64,000 nucleotides of DNA from positions 1,550,001 through 1,614,000 of the forward strand of contig NZ_CP113517.1 of NCBI RefSeq assembly GCF_024360925.2, read 5' to 3'. The position numbers and the translations under genes were made by a program. Below, one piece after another: positions 16,797 through 26,393 of the stretch. Every line of letters starts with the position of its first letter. Positions within the stretch are counted from its first letter, which is position 1. The notes beneath the pieces were generated by a model. That model searched no databases. It had not been told where the DNA came from and was given only the letters and a program-made list of their open reading frames with translations. The DNA is from Methylomonas rapida (GTDB lineage: Bacteria > Pseudomonadota > Gammaproteobacteria > Methylococcales > Methylomonadaceae).

Positions 16797-18080
16797 ATGA
16801 AGTTAACAAGCAAAATTTTCATCATCGGTTTGCTGATGTCTTTGGTAGGCACGGCGCGGGCAGAAGGCTTGACCATCGAAATCACCAAGGGCGCGCAAAC
16901 GGCGGTGCCGATTGCGGTCGTGCCGTTTGCGCAGAAAGGTTCGGTAGGTAATGTAAAACTGTCCGATGTGATCGATTCAGATTTGGCGGGTAGCGGTTTT
17001 TTCAAGACCTTGCCGGAAGAGGACATGCTGACCAAGCCGAGCGATCCCGCGCAGGTCAATTTTCGCGATTTTCAGGCATTGGGTCAGGACTACATGGTCA
17101 TCGGTCAGGTGCTTGGCAATGGCGGTAGCTTCAATATTCAGTTTCATTTGTTCAACGTACATAACGGCCAGTTGCTGATGGGCTACCGTTTGACGGCGGG
17201 CGCCAACGAATTGCGCCGCGCGGCTCATCATATCAGCGACTTGATCTATGAAAAACTCACCGGACGCAAGGGCGCTTTCAATACCCGCATCGCCTATGTG
17301 ACCAGCGCTGCGCGTGGCAACGGCAAGCAATACATGCTGCAGGTCGCCGATGCCGACGGTTACAACCCGCGCACGATAGCCGAGTCGCCCGAACCCATCA
17401 TGGCGCCGGCCTGGTCGCCCGATGGCTCGAAAATCGCCTACGTGTCCTTCCATACCAAACGCTCGGAAATTTGGGTGCAAACCCTGGCGACCGGTCAGCG
17501 CGAAAGCGTGGCAGCGTATCCAGGCATCAACGGTGCTCCGGCGTTTTCACCCGATGGCAGCCGCCTGGCGATTACCTTGTCCAAGGACGGCAGCCCGGAT
17601 GTTTATGTGCTGAATCTGGCCAACAAAGGCTTGACCCGTTTGACCTCGGGCTTGTCCATCGATACCGAGCCGACCTGGTCGCCCGATGGCAGCACCATCG
17701 TATTTACCTCGGACCAAGGCGGCAAACCACAGCTGTACACGATTCCGAGTTCGGGTGGCCGGGCGACGCGCTTGACGTTCCAGGGCGATTACAACGCCAG
17801 GGGGCGTTTTTCACCCGACGGCAGAAGCTTGGCGATGGTCAATGGCAGCGGCGGTAGCTATCGCATCGCCGTGATGGATGTAGCCTCCCGCACCGTGAAT
17901 GTACTGAGTGAAGGTGGACTGGATGAGTCACCGAGCTTTGCGCCGAATGGCAGCATGATTTTGTTTGCGGCGAACAAAGGCGGACACTCGGTGCTGTCCG
18001 TGGTGTCCACCGATGGCGCGATGCAGCAGAAATTGGATTTTCAAAGTGGCAGCGTCAGAGAGCCGGCTTGGGCGCCATAA
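16797..18080 (+). CDS. tolB: Tol-Pal system beta-propeller protein TolB
   Basis: 427 residues with a cleavable signal peptide (IFIIGLLMSLVGTARAEG), an N-terminal alpha/beta domain and a six-bladed propeller. The blades are marked by repeated PAWSPDGSKIAY, PAFSPDGSRLA and PTWSPDGSTIVF motifs. Periplasmic TolB binds Pal and is released by TolA. The ATG at 16797 is chosen because it starts the signal peptide; the frame is open further upstream only as an overlap with tolA. Confidence 0.97.
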   Translation: MKLTSKIFIIGLLMSLVGTARAEGLTIEITKGAQTAVPIAVVPFAQKGSVGNVKLSDVIDSDLAGSGFFKTLPEEDMLTKPSDPAQVNFRDFQALGQDYMVIGQVLGNGGSFNIQFHLFNVHNGQLLMGYRLTAGANELRRAAHHISDLIYEKLTGRKGAFNTRIAYVTSAARGNGKQYMLQVADADGYNPRTIAESPEPIMAPAWSPDGSKIAYVSFHTKRSEIWVQTLATGQRESVAAYPGINGAPAFSPDGSRLAITLSKDGSPDVYVLNLANKGLTRLTSGLSIDTEPTWSPDGSTIVFTSDQGGKPQLYTIPSSGGRATRLTFQGDYNARGRFSPDGRSLAMVNGSGGSYRIAVMDVASRTVNVLSEGGLDESPSFAPNGSMILFAANKGGHSVLSVVSTDGAMQQKLDFQSGSVREPAWAP

Positions 18081-18130
18081 ACCGATTGAACCTATTTTTT
18101 CGTTTTGATTTTAAATTTTGGAGATGATGT

Positions 18131-18709
18131 ATGAAATTGAATAAAACCTTTTTGGCCTTGGCAATGATGGCGATATTGGCAACGGGTTGTAGCTCCACCG
18201 AAGAGGAAGATAGCTTGACCGAATCGGCGCAAGGCACCGACGCTTCAACCAGCGGCTATAACGACGGTTCCATGTCAGGCAGCCAGTTCGGTTCCGGTAG
18301 CGGCTACAATGCCGGCGCCGGCTATGGTTCCGGTTCCGGCGCGCATTTGGGGCCAGAATTCAGCGATCCGAGCAATCCGTTGTCCAAACAAGTCATTTAC
18401 TTCGAATTGGATAGCAGTCAGGTCAGACAGGAGTTCGTGCCTGTCATCGCGGCTCATGCCCAATATCTGTCCTCGCATCCGCAACAACGCGTGATCTTGG
18501 CGGGTCATGCCGACGAACGCGGCTCTAGCGAATACAACATTGCGTTGGGCGAGCAACGGGCAAAATCCGTCGAAAGAATGATGCGCGCTCAAGGTGTCAG
18601 CGCCAGCCAATTGGAAATCGTCAGCTATGGTGAAGAAAAGCCCGCGGTTTCAGGCAGTGGTGAATCGGCCTGGCAAATGAACCGCCGCGTGGAAGTGGGC
18701 TATCAATGA
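18131..18709 (+). CDS. pal: Peptidoglycan-associated lipoprotein Pal
   Basis: 192 residues. The lipobox is LATGC (lipidated Cys at residue 20), followed by an unusually Gly/Ser-rich linker (about 40 residues). The OmpA-like peptidoglycan-binding domain contains VILAGHADERGSSEYNIALGEQRA and NRRVEV. It tethers the outer membrane to the wall. GGAGATGA precedes the ATG. Its stop overlaps the next start by 4 nt. Confidence 0.97.
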   Translation: MKLNKTFLALAMMAILATGCSSTEEEDSLTESAQGTDASTSGYNDGSMSGSQFGSGSGYNAGAGYGSGSGAHLGPEFSDPSNPLSKQVIYFELDSSQVRQEFVPVIAAHAQYLSSHPQQRVILAGHADERGSSEYNIALGEQRAKSVERMMRAQGVSASQLEIVSYGEEKPAVSGSGESAWQMNRRVEVGYQ

Positions 18710-19584
18710 GAAAAACCGCGCTCTTGATGCTATGCGCGGGCCTGGGTGTCGGTACCCAGGCCCGAGCGCTGCCGGTCAATGATTCCGGCTATCAAGGAAA
18801 TGCGGCTTACGGCGCGCCCGCAGCGGGTGCTTCCGATAGCGCGATTTACGAGATACTCGGCAGACTGGAGCAGTTGCAGACGGAAGTGCAGCAGTTGAGA
18901 GGGATGGTCGAAGAACAGGCGCAAACCATAGCCGATTTGGAGCGCAAGCAGGGCAACATGTACTCCGACCTGGATGAAAGAATACAGATGCTGACCAGCA
19001 ATCCGGCAGCATCCGCGCAAGCGGCCCCGACACCTGCCGCGGGGGCGGAAGCCGGTCAAGCCGCAGCGCCGGCGACACCGGCAACGCCCGCGCCGCAGGC
19101 TGCGACGGCAACTCCAGCAACAGCAACAGCTGTACCGGCCGCCACGGCAGCGCAAGCGGCCGCCGAGGCCAAACCGGTTGACGCGCCGGCATCAACCGCA
19201 AACAAAGCCGGCGAGAAGGAGCGCTATCAAGAAGCCTACGATACCTTGCGTAACGGCCACAATGCGCAAGCAATCAAATTGTTCGAGGCCTTGCAAACGG
19301 ATTTTCCGAACGGGGAATACGGCGATAACTCGCTATATTGGCTGGGAGAGGCTTACAAAATCAACCGCGACTTCGACAAGGCGCGCACGGCTTTCGGCAA
19401 GGTGGTCAGCCAGTACCCCAATAGCACCAAAGTGCCAGATGCCTTGTTGAAATTGGGTTACATCGAGTTCGATCAGCAGAACATGGCCAAGGCGCGCGAT
19501 TACCTGACCCGCGTTACCACCAGCTATCCAAGCAGTACGGCCGCGCATCTGGCGGCGAAAAAATTGGCGCAAATGCCGCAATAG
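18706..19584 (+). CDS. cpoB: Cell division coordinator CpoB (YbgF)
   Basis: 292 residues: signal peptide (ALLMLCAGLGVGTQARA), an N-terminal trimerising coiled coil (LEQLQTEVQQLRGMVEEQ), an Ala/Pro/Thr-rich linker (residues about 100-165), then TPR repeats (YQEAYDTLRNG, GDNSLYWLGEAYKINRDFDKA, PDALLKLGYIEFD). CpoB couples Tol-Pal to PBP1B-driven septal synthesis. It closes the tol cluster. Confidence 0.95.
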   Translation: MRKTALLMLCAGLGVGTQARALPVNDSGYQGNAAYGAPAAGASDSAIYEILGRLEQLQTEVQQLRGMVEEQAQTIADLERKQGNMYSDLDERIQMLTSNPAASAQAAPTPAAGAEAGQAAAPATPATPAPQAATATPATATAVPAATAAQAAAEAKPVDAPASTANKAGEKERYQEAYDTLRNGHNAQAIKLFEALQTDFPNGEYGDNSLYWLGEAYKINRDFDKARTAFGKVVSQYPNSTKVPDALLKLGYIEFDQQNMAKARDYLTRVTTSYPSSTAAHLAAKKLAQMPQ

Positions 19585-19586
19585 AC

Positions 19587-20237
19587 GTGACTACAGTTGT
19601 GTCGCTGCGTATCAGCGAAATTTTTTATTCCCTGCAAGGTGAAACCAGCACGGTCGGATTGCCGACCGTGTTCATTCGCTTGACTGGGTGCCCTCTGCGT
19701 TGCAACTATTGCGACACTGAGTACGCTTTTAGTGGTGGCGAAAAGTGGACGCTGGCGGACATCATTCAAGAGGTACAACGCTACGATACCGCTTATGTGA
19801 CGGTAACCGGTGGCGAACCGCTGGCGCAGCCGGCTTGTCTGCCATTGCTGGTTGAATTGCTGGATAAAGGTTATACCGTCTCGCTGGAAACCAGTGGCGC
19901 GTTGGATGTTTCGGCTGTCGATCCCCGCGTCGTCAAAGTGCTCGATCTAAAAACACCCAGTTCTGGCGAGATGCAGCGTAATCTATATGGCAACATTCAA
20001 TATTTGACCGGGCAAGACCAGGTCAAATTCGTGATTGCTACCGAAGCTGATTATGCCTGGTCCAAACAGCAGTTGCTGGAACATGGATTGGCGCAACGTT
20101 GCCAAGTGTTGTTTTCGCCGGTGATGGGGGTGATGTCGCCCACCGAATTGGCTGACAGTATCCTGCGGGATCAATTGCCCGTTCGTTTTCAAATTCAATT
20201 ACATAAATATCTTTGGGATGATGCGCGAGGAAAATGA
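19587..20237 (+). CDS. queE: 7-carboxy-7-deazaguanine synthase QueE
   Basis: 216-residue radical SAM protein. The cluster motif is C-x3-C-x2-C in [10 protein letters not shown], preceded by the family's IFYSLQGE start and followed by [10 protein letters not shown]. It converts 6-carboxytetrahydropterin to 7-carboxy-7-deazaguanine in queuosine synthesis. The start is GTG, 2 bp after the cpoB stop. Confidence 0.95.
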   Translation: MTTVVSLRISEIFYSLQGETSTVGLPTVFIRLTGCPLRCNYCDTEYAFSGGEKWTLADIIQEVQRYDTAYVTVTGGEPLAQPACLPLLVELLDKGYTVSLETSGALDVSAVDPRVVKVLDLKTPSSGEMQRNLYGNIQYLTGQDQVKFVIATEADYAWSKQQLLEHGLAQRCQVLFSPVMGVMSPTELADSILRDQLPVRFQIQLHKYLWDDARGK

Positions 20238-20247
20238 CCGCGAGGTC

Positions 20248-20940
20248 ATGCATAGTGGCATGGGTAAGAATGCCATCATTTTGCTGTCGGGCGGCCTGGA
20301 TTCCATTACGGTGCTGGCTTATGCAAAACAGCAAGGTTATGCTTGTTACGCCTTGAGTTTCGATTATGGCCAGCGCCATAACGCCGAATTGGCAGCAGCC
20401 AAGCAGATCGCGCGGCATTACCAGGTGCTGGACCACAAGATCATACACTTAGGCTTGGATAGCATAGGCGGTTCGGCATTGACCGATGCGCATATCGACG
20501 TGCCCATGTCGCCGCAGCAGGGCATACCGGTGACTTATGTGCCGGCCCGTAACACGATTTTTTTGTCGTTTGCGCTGGGTTGGGCCGAGGTGTTGAACGC
20601 GCATGACGTATTCATCGGGGTCAATTCGGTCGATTTTTCCGGCTATCCGGATTGTCGTCCAGAGTTCATCAAGGCCTTTCAAGATATGGCCAATCTGGCC
20701 ACCAAGGCCGGCGTCGAAGGGCAGACCATCACGATTCATACGCCATTGATCGATTTGAGCAAGGCGCAAATCATCGAGCAAGGTTTGCGGCTCGGCGTGG
20801 ATTATGCCGGCACGGTATCCTGTTATGCCGCGGATAGGGAAGGGCGAGCCTGTGGGCGTTGCGATGCCTGCCGCTTACGCAAGGCCGGATTCGATGCGTT
20901 GGGCGTGGCCGACCCTACCCGCTATCAAGCAGACAGCTAA
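20248..20940 (+). CDS. queC: 7-cyano-7-deazaguanine synthase QueC
   Basis: About 230 residues. The PP-loop SGGLDS near the N-terminus, FDYGQRHN, and the zinc site C-x8-C-x2-C-x2-C at the C-terminus ([17 protein letters not shown]) identify QueC, which makes preQ0 using ATP and ammonia. Several in-frame ATGs (20218, 20221, 20248, 20260) make the start uncertain; the upstream ones would overlap queE. Confidence 0.95.
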   Translation: MHSGMGKNAIILLSGGLDSITVLAYAKQQGYACYALSFDYGQRHNAELAAAKQIARHYQVLDHKIIHLGLDSIGGSALTDAHIDVPMSPQQGIPVTYVPARNTIFLSFALGWAEVLNAHDVFIGVNSVDFSGYPDCRPEFIKAFQDMANLATKAGVEGQTITIHTPLIDLSKAQIIEQGLRLGVDYAGTVSCYAADREGRACGRCDACRLRKAGFDALGVADPTRYQADS

Positions 20941-21008
20941 TGGGTGCGGACGCTTGTAATGTGGATTATGCTAATGCGCTTGCCGCTGCCTTTGTTGAGT
21001 GAAAAACC

Positions 21009-21629
21009 ATGAATACGCCTGTCAATCAGCATAAATCGCAGTTCGTCGCGGTGGCGTCGATCGCGGCCGAATTGAGCGCCGTGATGGAAGTGGCCAAGGA
21101 AATATCGCTGGCTGCCGCCAATGCGAAGGCCATTGCGTTCAGGGCCGGCGAAAAGGCCAAGGGCTTTCAGCCGATCACGGACTTCATCAATGAATTGGCC
21201 AAAGAGACCATAGAATTGGTCAATGACATCAATGAACATGCATTGAAACTCTACCGGTTGACGGTCAAAGAGCATCGTATGTCGGAAGCCTGTCTGCGAT
21301 TTGAAAAAGTGGCCGTTAACGCCGCCGGCGCGCCGTATGCCGAATCCCTAAGACATTCCCTGCAGCAGGCTCGGCAACGGCGAGAGGATTGCCGGCGGCA
21401 GTTTGGTCGGCACGTGTCCGAATTATTGGCGCAATTGGCCGATGTGATGCATCCGGCACGGGCGGCGAGGGTGATCGCCGCCAATTCCCGCATCGAAGCC
21501 TCGCAGGCGGGCGAATACCTGCAAAGCCTGCAAGCGGTGGCGGAAAGCGTCGATCATGCCGCGCAGATCATCCACGACAAAGTGCATAAATGCCGCAGCG
21601 CATTGAGTATCATCAATACCGATGACTAA
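21009..21629 (+). CDS. Soluble helical protein resembling an MCP signalling domain
   Basis: 206 residues, almost entirely helical, with no membrane segment. The stretch EISLAAANAKAIAFRAGEKA followed by KGFQPITDFINELAKETIEL resembles the MCP tip region (LALNAAIEAARAGE-GRGFAVVA-EI-LA). The C-terminal half is an Arg/Gln-rich helical hairpin (LRHSLQQARQRREDCRRQFG; ASQAGEYLQSLQAVAESVD). It lies 42 bp before the ODP-like gene on the same strand, as chemoreceptor-linked ODP sensors do elsewhere. No CheA or CheW is in the window. Whether it couples to a chemotaxis array is unknown. Confidence 0.6.
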   Translation: MNTPVNQHKSQFVAVASIAAELSAVMEVAKEISLAAANAKAIAFRAGEKAKGFQPITDFINELAKETIELVNDINEHALKLYRLTVKEHRMSEACLRFEKVAVNAAGAPYAESLRHSLQQARQRREDCRRQFGRHVSELLAQLADVMHPARAARVIAANSRIEASQAGEYLQSLQAVAESVDHAAQIIHDKVHKCRSALSIINTDD

Positions 21630-21671
21630 AATCCGCTCAACTCGAATCCTGGCCAAGAGGTGTTGCCATCC

Positions 21672-22400
21672 ATGAAAATGACCAAAATTTACGAAGGCGC
21701 TTACCAGTGGATCATGTATGGCCGCGACCCGTATAAGCCGGAAAAAATCATAGACACCAATCAGTATGTGGTGCGTACCCCGAACCGGTGCCTGTTGATC
21801 GATCCCGGCGGCATCGAATTGTTCGCGCCGATGCTGGCGGCCGTGCTGCACCATGCGCCGGTCGACGAAATCACCGATTTGTTCGCCTCGCATCAAGACC
21901 CGGATATCATCTCCTCGTTGGGCTTGTGGGATCAGGCCCTGCCGCATGCCAGACTGCATGCGGCAGGGTTGTGGGAAGGCTTTTTACGCCATTTTGGTTG
22001 CGAAAGCATTCAATATGTCGCGATTCCGGATAACGGCGGCGTGATCAATCTGGGGGCTGTCGAGTTGCAAATCATCCCGGCGCATTATCTGCATTCGTCA
22101 GCCAACTTCAATCTTTACGATCCGCAAGCCAAGATTTTGTTTTCCGGGGACATCGGCGCCGCGCTGGAAACGCCCAATACGCCGGTATTCGTTGATAACT
22201 TCGATGCGCATGTCGAGAAAATGCGCTTCTTTCACCAACGCTGGATGCCATCCAATCAGGCCAAACGGGCCTGGATAGAGCGGGTCAGGAGTCTGGACAT
22301 CGACATCCTCGCACCCCAGCACGGGCGCATGTTCAAAGGCGATGACGTCAAGCGTTTCCTGGATTGGTTCGAGGCCTTGCAGGTCGGGATTGCCGTATAA
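21672..22400 (+). CDS. ODP-type (oxygen-binding diiron) metallo-beta-lactamase-fold protein
   Basis: 242 residues with a flavodiiron-like MBL fold but no flavodoxin or rubredoxin domain. Likely metal-ligand regions are SHQDPDI (HxDxD, in place of the flavodiiron HxExDH), PAHYLHSSANF, LFSGDIGAAL and APQHG. This pattern matches ODP proteins, characterised in Treponema as a di-iron O2/Fe sensor for chemotaxis. The neighbouring MCP-like gene supports a sensory rather than a reductase role. The start at 21672 is preceded by AAGAGG. Confidence 0.7.
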   Translation: MKMTKIYEGAYQWIMYGRDPYKPEKIIDTNQYVVRTPNRCLLIDPGGIELFAPMLAAVLHHAPVDEITDLFASHQDPDIISSLGLWDQALPHARLHAAGLWEGFLRHFGCESIQYVAIPDNGGVINLGAVELQIIPAHYLHSSANFNLYDPQAKILFSGDIGAALETPNTPVFVDNFDAHVEKMRFFHQRWMPSNQAKRAWIERVRSLDIDILAPQHGRMFKGDDVKRFLDWFEALQVGIAV

Positions 22401-22446
22401 AACAAACATTTGCCGTGAATTGGGTTTATAATCCCGCCGTTTTGAG

Positions 22447-22469
22447 CCCCCGTTGTGACGGGGGTTTTT
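22447..22469 (+). terminator. Intrinsic terminator before miaB
   Basis: Stem CCCCCGT/ACGGGGG with a TGTG loop followed by five T. It ends the ODP-like transcript. A TATAAT hexamer at 22428-22433 just upstream has no good -35, so an attenuated miaB leader is only a possibility. Confidence 0.8.
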
Positions 22470-22531
22470 CGTTGGAGAGGCGCTAGCCCGCGTTTTTCCG
22501 GAGATTGTAGTTTTGGAGTATCTCATCAAGC

Positions 22532-23893
22532 ATGGCGCAAAAACTTTACATACAGACTAACGGCTGTCAGATGAACGAGTACGATTCCGACAAGATGCGG
22601 GACGTGCTGATGGCCTCGCATGGCATGGAATTGACCGACATCCCGGAACAAGCGGATGTGTTGCTGCTGAATACCTGCTCGATCCGGGAAAAGGCCCAGG
22701 AAAAAGTCTTTTCGGCGGTCGGACGCTGGAAAAAAATCAAGGACAAGCGCCCCGATGTGATCATCGGTGTTGGCGGCTGCGTCGCCAGCCAGGAAGGTGA
22801 TGCGATACAAAAACGTGCGCCTTATGTCGACATCGTATTCGGTCCGCAAACCCTGCACCGCTTGCCGGAATTGCTGAACAAGGCCCGTAGCGGCGACAAG
22901 CATGTCGTCGACATCTCGTTCCCGGAAATCGAGAAATTCGACAACCTGCCGGAGCCGCGCGCCGTAGGCCCGAAAGCCTTCGTCTCGGTGATGGAAGGTT
23001 GCAGCAAATACTGCACCTATTGCGTCGTGCCTTATACCCGCGGCGAGGAAGTCAGCCGGCCGCTGAAAGACGTGATCGCCGAAATCGAAACCCTGGCGGC
23101 GCAAGGCGTGCGCGAGATCAATTTATTGGGTCAGAACGTCAATGCCTATCGCGGTGAAATGGAAGACGGCGACATCGCCAGTTTTGCCTTGTTGTTGCAT
23201 TATGTCGCGGCCGTCGACGGCATAGACAGGATACGTTTCACGACTTCGCATCCCCTGGAATTCACCGACGACATCATCGAGGCTTTCGCCGAAATCCCGC
23301 AGTTGGTCAATCATCTGCACTTGCCGGTACAAAGCGGCAGCAACCGCATCCTGGCCGAAATGAAACGCGGCCACCAGCGCGAGGATTATCTGGAAATCAT
23401 GCGCAAGATCAAGGCCGTGCGTCCCGGTATTTCCTTGTCGTCCGATTTCATCATCGGCTTTCCGGGCGAAACCGAGCAGGATTTCGAGGATACCATGGCC
23501 TTGATCGAGGAAGTGGGTTACGACTTTTCCTACAGCTTTATTTTCAGTCCGCGTCCCGGCACGCCGGCGGCCAATTTTCCGGACGATGTCAGCATGGACG
23601 TCAAGGAACAGCGTCTGCAGCGTTTGAAGCAGCGTTTGAATGAGATGTTCATGGCCATTTCGGAGTCCATGGTCGGTTCGGTGCAAAGCGTGTTGGTCGA
23701 AGGCAAATCCAAGAAAAACCCATTACATCTGACCGGGCGCACCGAAAACAACCGTGTGGTCAATTTCGCCGCGCATCCGCGCCTGATCGGGCAATTCGTC
23801 GACGTGTTGATCACCGAGGCGCTGCCGAACTCGCTGCGCGGCCGCGTGGTGGAATCGTCCATCGATAAAATTTTGCAAAAGGCCGCCAGTTGA
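22532..23893 (+). CDS. miaB: tRNA-2-methylthio-N6-dimethylallyladenosine synthase MiaB
   Basis: 453 residues. The N-terminal methylthiotransferase domain has the cluster cysteines in [17 protein letters not shown] and GGCVA. The radical SAM motif is CSKYCTYC, and a C-terminal TRAM domain follows ([11 protein letters not shown]...). It methylthiolates i6A37 of tRNAs reading UNN codons. Its TGA overlaps the TTG of the next gene. Confidence 0.97.
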   Translation: MAQKLYIQTNGCQMNEYDSDKMRDVLMASHGMELTDIPEQADVLLLNTCSIREKAQEKVFSAVGRWKKIKDKRPDVIIGVGGCVASQEGDAIQKRAPYVDIVFGPQTLHRLPELLNKARSGDKHVVDISFPEIEKFDNLPEPRAVGPKAFVSVMEGCSKYCTYCVVPYTRGEEVSRPLKDVIAEIETLAAQGVREINLLGQNVNAYRGEMEDGDIASFALLLHYVAAVDGIDRIRFTTSHPLEFTDDIIEAFAEIPQLVNHLHLPVQSGSNRILAEMKRGHQREDYLEIMRKIKAVRPGISLSSDFIIGFPGETEQDFEDTMALIEEVGYDFSYSFIFSPRPGTPAANFPDDVSMDVKEQRLQRLKQRLNEMFMAISESMVGSVQSVLVEGKSKKNPLHLTGRTENNRVVNFAAHPRLIGQFVDVLITEALPNSLRGRVVESSIDKILQKAAS

Positions 23894-24867
23894 CAGTCGC
23901 CGAGTTTTCCCAAGAAATCACCCTGTTACCTGCTGATAATCAGCGTTTGTCGAATTTTTGTGGTCAGCTCGATGCGCATTTGCGCCAAATCGAGCAGCGC
24001 CTGCAGGTCGATATCGCCAACCGTAGCAATCATTTCAAGGTCACTGGGGTCGATGCCGCAGTCAAAGCCGCGTGTGCGGTGATGCAGAAACTGTTCGAAA
24101 TGGCGGGACAGGAAGAAATCACCCCGGAGCAGGTACATTTGAGCTTGCAGGACGCCAGCGTCGATCAGTTGCTGCAGCCGGAGGCGACGGTCAGACTGGA
24201 GCCGGTGGCGATCAAGACCAAGCGCGGCGTGATCAAGGGCAGGGGACCGAATCAGCAGGACTATCTGCGCAAGATTCTGACGCACGACATCAATTTCGGC
24301 GTCGGCCCCGCCGGCACCGGCAAGACTTATCTGGCGGTGGCCTGCGCGGTGGAAGCGCTGCAAACCGAACGCGTCAGACGCATCATTCTGGTGCGGCCGG
24401 CGGTGGAAGCGGGCGAGAAGCTGGGCTTCCTGCCGGGTGACATGGCGCAGAAGGTCGATCCTTACTTGCGGCCCTTATACGATGCCCTTTACGACATGCT
24501 GGGCTTCGAGCGGGTCGAGAAATTCCTGGAAAAAAACGTCATCGAAGTGGCGCCGTTGGCGTTCATGCGTGGCCGCACCCTGAACGATTCCTTCATTATC
24601 CTCGACGAAGCGCAAAACACCACCACCGAACAAATCAAGATGTTTCTGACCCGGGTCGGCTTTGGTTCGACGGCGGTAATCACCGGCGACGTCACCCAGA
24701 TTGACTTGCCCAACGAAAAAATGTCCGGCTTGATCCATGTCTTGAAAGTGCTGAAAGACGTCGAAGGCATCAGTTTTACCTTTTTTGGCGTGCGTGATGT
24801 GGTCAGGCATCCCTTGGTGCAGCGCATCGTCGCCGCCTATGACCGCTATGAACAGGCGCAATCCTAG
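23890..24867 (+). CDS. ybeZ: PhoH-like ATPase YbeZ
   Basis: 325 residues. An N-terminal KH-like region precedes the PhoH core, with Walker [30 protein letters not shown], Walker [12 protein letters not shown] and [12 protein letters not shown]. Members are RNA-associated ATPases/helicases that work with YbeY in ribosome and rRNA maturation. A TTG start overlapping miaB by 4 nt is implied by the conserved frame. Confidence 0.92.
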   Translation: MTVAEFSQEITLLPADNQRLSNFCGQLDAHLRQIEQRLQVDIANRSNHFKVTGVDAAVKAACAVMQKLFEMAGQEEITPEQVHLSLQDASVDQLLQPEATVRLEPVAIKTKRGVIKGRGPNQQDYLRKILTHDINFGVGPAGTGKTYLAVACAVEALQTERVRRIILVRPAVEAGEKLGFLPGDMAQKVDPYLRPLYDALYDMLGFERVEKFLEKNVIEVAPLAFMRGRTLNDSFIILDEAQNTTTEQIKMFLTRVGFGSTAVITGDVTQIDLPNEKMSGLIHVLKVLKDVEGISFTFFGVRDVVRHPLVQRIVAAYDRYEQAQS

Positions 24868-24873
24868 CCGCGT

Positions 24874-25335
24874 ATGAATTATCTGGATATTCAAATCGCC
24901 ACCCAAAGTAGCGATTACCCCACCGAGCAGCAGTTTCAGTGCTGGGTGGACACGGTGTTGCGCGATCCGGCGCAAGACAGCGAAATCGTGATCCGCCTGG
25001 TCGATGACGAAGAAAGCGCTGCCCTGAATCAGCAATACCGGCATAAGTCAGGCCCGACCAATATCTTGAGTTTTCCGTTCGAAGCGCCCGAGGGCATCGA
25101 AATGGATTTGCTCGGCGATTTGGTGATTTGTGTGCCGCTGATTGATAAAGAAGCCGAGCAACAACGCAAATTGCCCGAACATCATTGGGCGCATATCACG
25201 ATACATGGTGTCCTGCATTTACTCGGTTACGACCATATCGAAGAAAGCGAGGCCGAGGAAATGGAAGCACTGGAAATCAAGCTGCTGAATATGTTAAATA
25301 TAACCAACCCATACCAGGAAGAGAGTACGCAATGA
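24874..25335 (+). CDS. ybeY: Endoribonuclease YbeY
   Basis: 153 residues with the zinc motif H-x3-H-x5-H in HGVLHLLGYDH and the upstream TNILSFPFE block. It matures 16S rRNA 3' ends and takes part in ribosome quality control. It sits between ybeZ and corC in the classic order, overlapping corC by 4 nt. Confidence 0.96.
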   Translation: MNYLDIQIATQSSDYPTEQQFQCWVDTVLRDPAQDSEIVIRLVDDEESAALNQQYRHKSGPTNILSFPFEAPEGIEMDLLGDLVICVPLIDKEAEQQRKLPEHHWAHITIHGVLHLLGYDHIEESEAEEMEALEIKLLNMLNITNPYQEESTQ

Positions 25336-26171
25336 GCGACGGTAACCCCCCGAGTAGTCAGCCCCATCAGAGAAGTTTGCTGGAACGCATCAGCCATTTT
25401 CTGACCGGGGAGCCGCAAGACCAGGAAGATTTACTGGAGATTCTCAGAGAATCGGAAGAAAAGCATTTGCTGGATGCCGATTCGTTAAGGATGATAGAAG
25501 GCGTCATGCAAGTCTCGGAGCTGCGCGTCAGAGACATCATGATACCCCGTTCGCAAATGGTGGTCGTGCCCAGGGACGCCGAGCTGGAAACCATTTTTCC
25601 GCTGGTGATCGAATTCGCCCATTCCCGCTTTCCCGTCATCGAAGAAGACAAAAGCAAGGTTGTCGGCATTCTGCTGGCCAAGGACTTGCTGGCTCACGCC
25701 CTGCGCGATAAAACCATCAAAGTGGAAGCCGTCATGCGCCCCGCCAGCGTGGTGCCGGAAAGCAAACGCTTGAACGTGCTGTTGAAGGAATTTCGCACCG
25801 AGCGCAATCACATGGCCATCGTCGTGGACGAATACGGCAATGCTGCGGGATTGGTCACCATTGAAGACGTGTTAGAGCAAATCGTCGGTAAAATAGAAGA
25901 CGAGCACGACGATGACGAAAACAAGGAATACATTTCCCAGCGCAGCGAACGCGAGTTCATCGTCAATGCGTTGACGCCCATCAGCGAATTCAACGACTAT
26001 TTCTCCGCCGATCTGGAAGACACCGACTGCGATACGGTAGGCGGCCTGATCTTGCAGCGTCTGGAGCATTTCCCGAAAAAAGGCGAGAAAGTCGAACTGG
26101 ATGATTTCTGTTTCGAAGTGCTGCGCGCGGACAATCGCCGCGTGCATCTGTTGAAGTTAAAGATTCGCTGA
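25332..26171 (+). CDS. corC: CorC/YbeX family CBS-domain protein
   Basis: 279 residues: a leading acidic region, two CBS domains (VRDIMIPRSQMVVVPRDAEL; VEAVMRPASVVPESKRLNVL) and a C-terminal CorC/HlyC transporter-associated domain. No membrane segment is present. Linked to Co/Mg efflux and ribosome maturation through its ybeZ-ybeY neighbours. The ATG overlaps the ybeY stop; the frame upstream is only shadow. Confidence 0.95.
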   Translation: MSDGNPPSSQPHQRSLLERISHFLTGEPQDQEDLLEILRESEEKHLLDADSLRMIEGVMQVSELRVRDIMIPRSQMVVVPRDAELETIFPLVIEFAHSRFPVIEEDKSKVVGILLAKDLLAHALRDKTIKVEAVMRPASVVPESKRLNVLLKEFRTERNHMAIVVDEYGNAAGLVTIEDVLEQIVGKIEDEHDDDENKEYISQRSEREFIVNALTPISEFNDYFSADLEDTDCDTVGGLILQRLEHFPKKGEKVELDDFCFEVLRADNRRVHLLKLKIR

Positions 26172-26223
26172 GGATTGGACCACGCATAGCCGCCCTTTCC
26201 GTTCCCAAACGAGGTCGTAAAAT

Positions 26224-26248
26224 TCCCCTCTCCTCGCGGGAGAGGGGA
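26224..26248. repeat. GGGAGAGGGG-type hairpin between convergent genes
   Basis: A perfect 10-bp stem TCCCCTCTCC/GGAGAGGGGA around a 5-nt loop, followed about 40 bp later by a second CTCCC/GGGAG hairpin. It lies between the 3' ends of corC and nasA and may act as a bidirectional terminator. Related fragments recur near 36530-36600 and 38020-38045. Confidence 0.6.
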
Positions 26249-26393
26249 GATTAATAATGTAAACGACCGATTTATATTCCTCATCCTAACTTTCTCCCGG
26301 CGGGAGAGCGAAGCGTAGATTGACTTTTACAATGGCCTCAAGGCGAAGGCGTTGTTTTGCGTTGGATGCCAACGCGTCAGCCCATGCGGCTGT

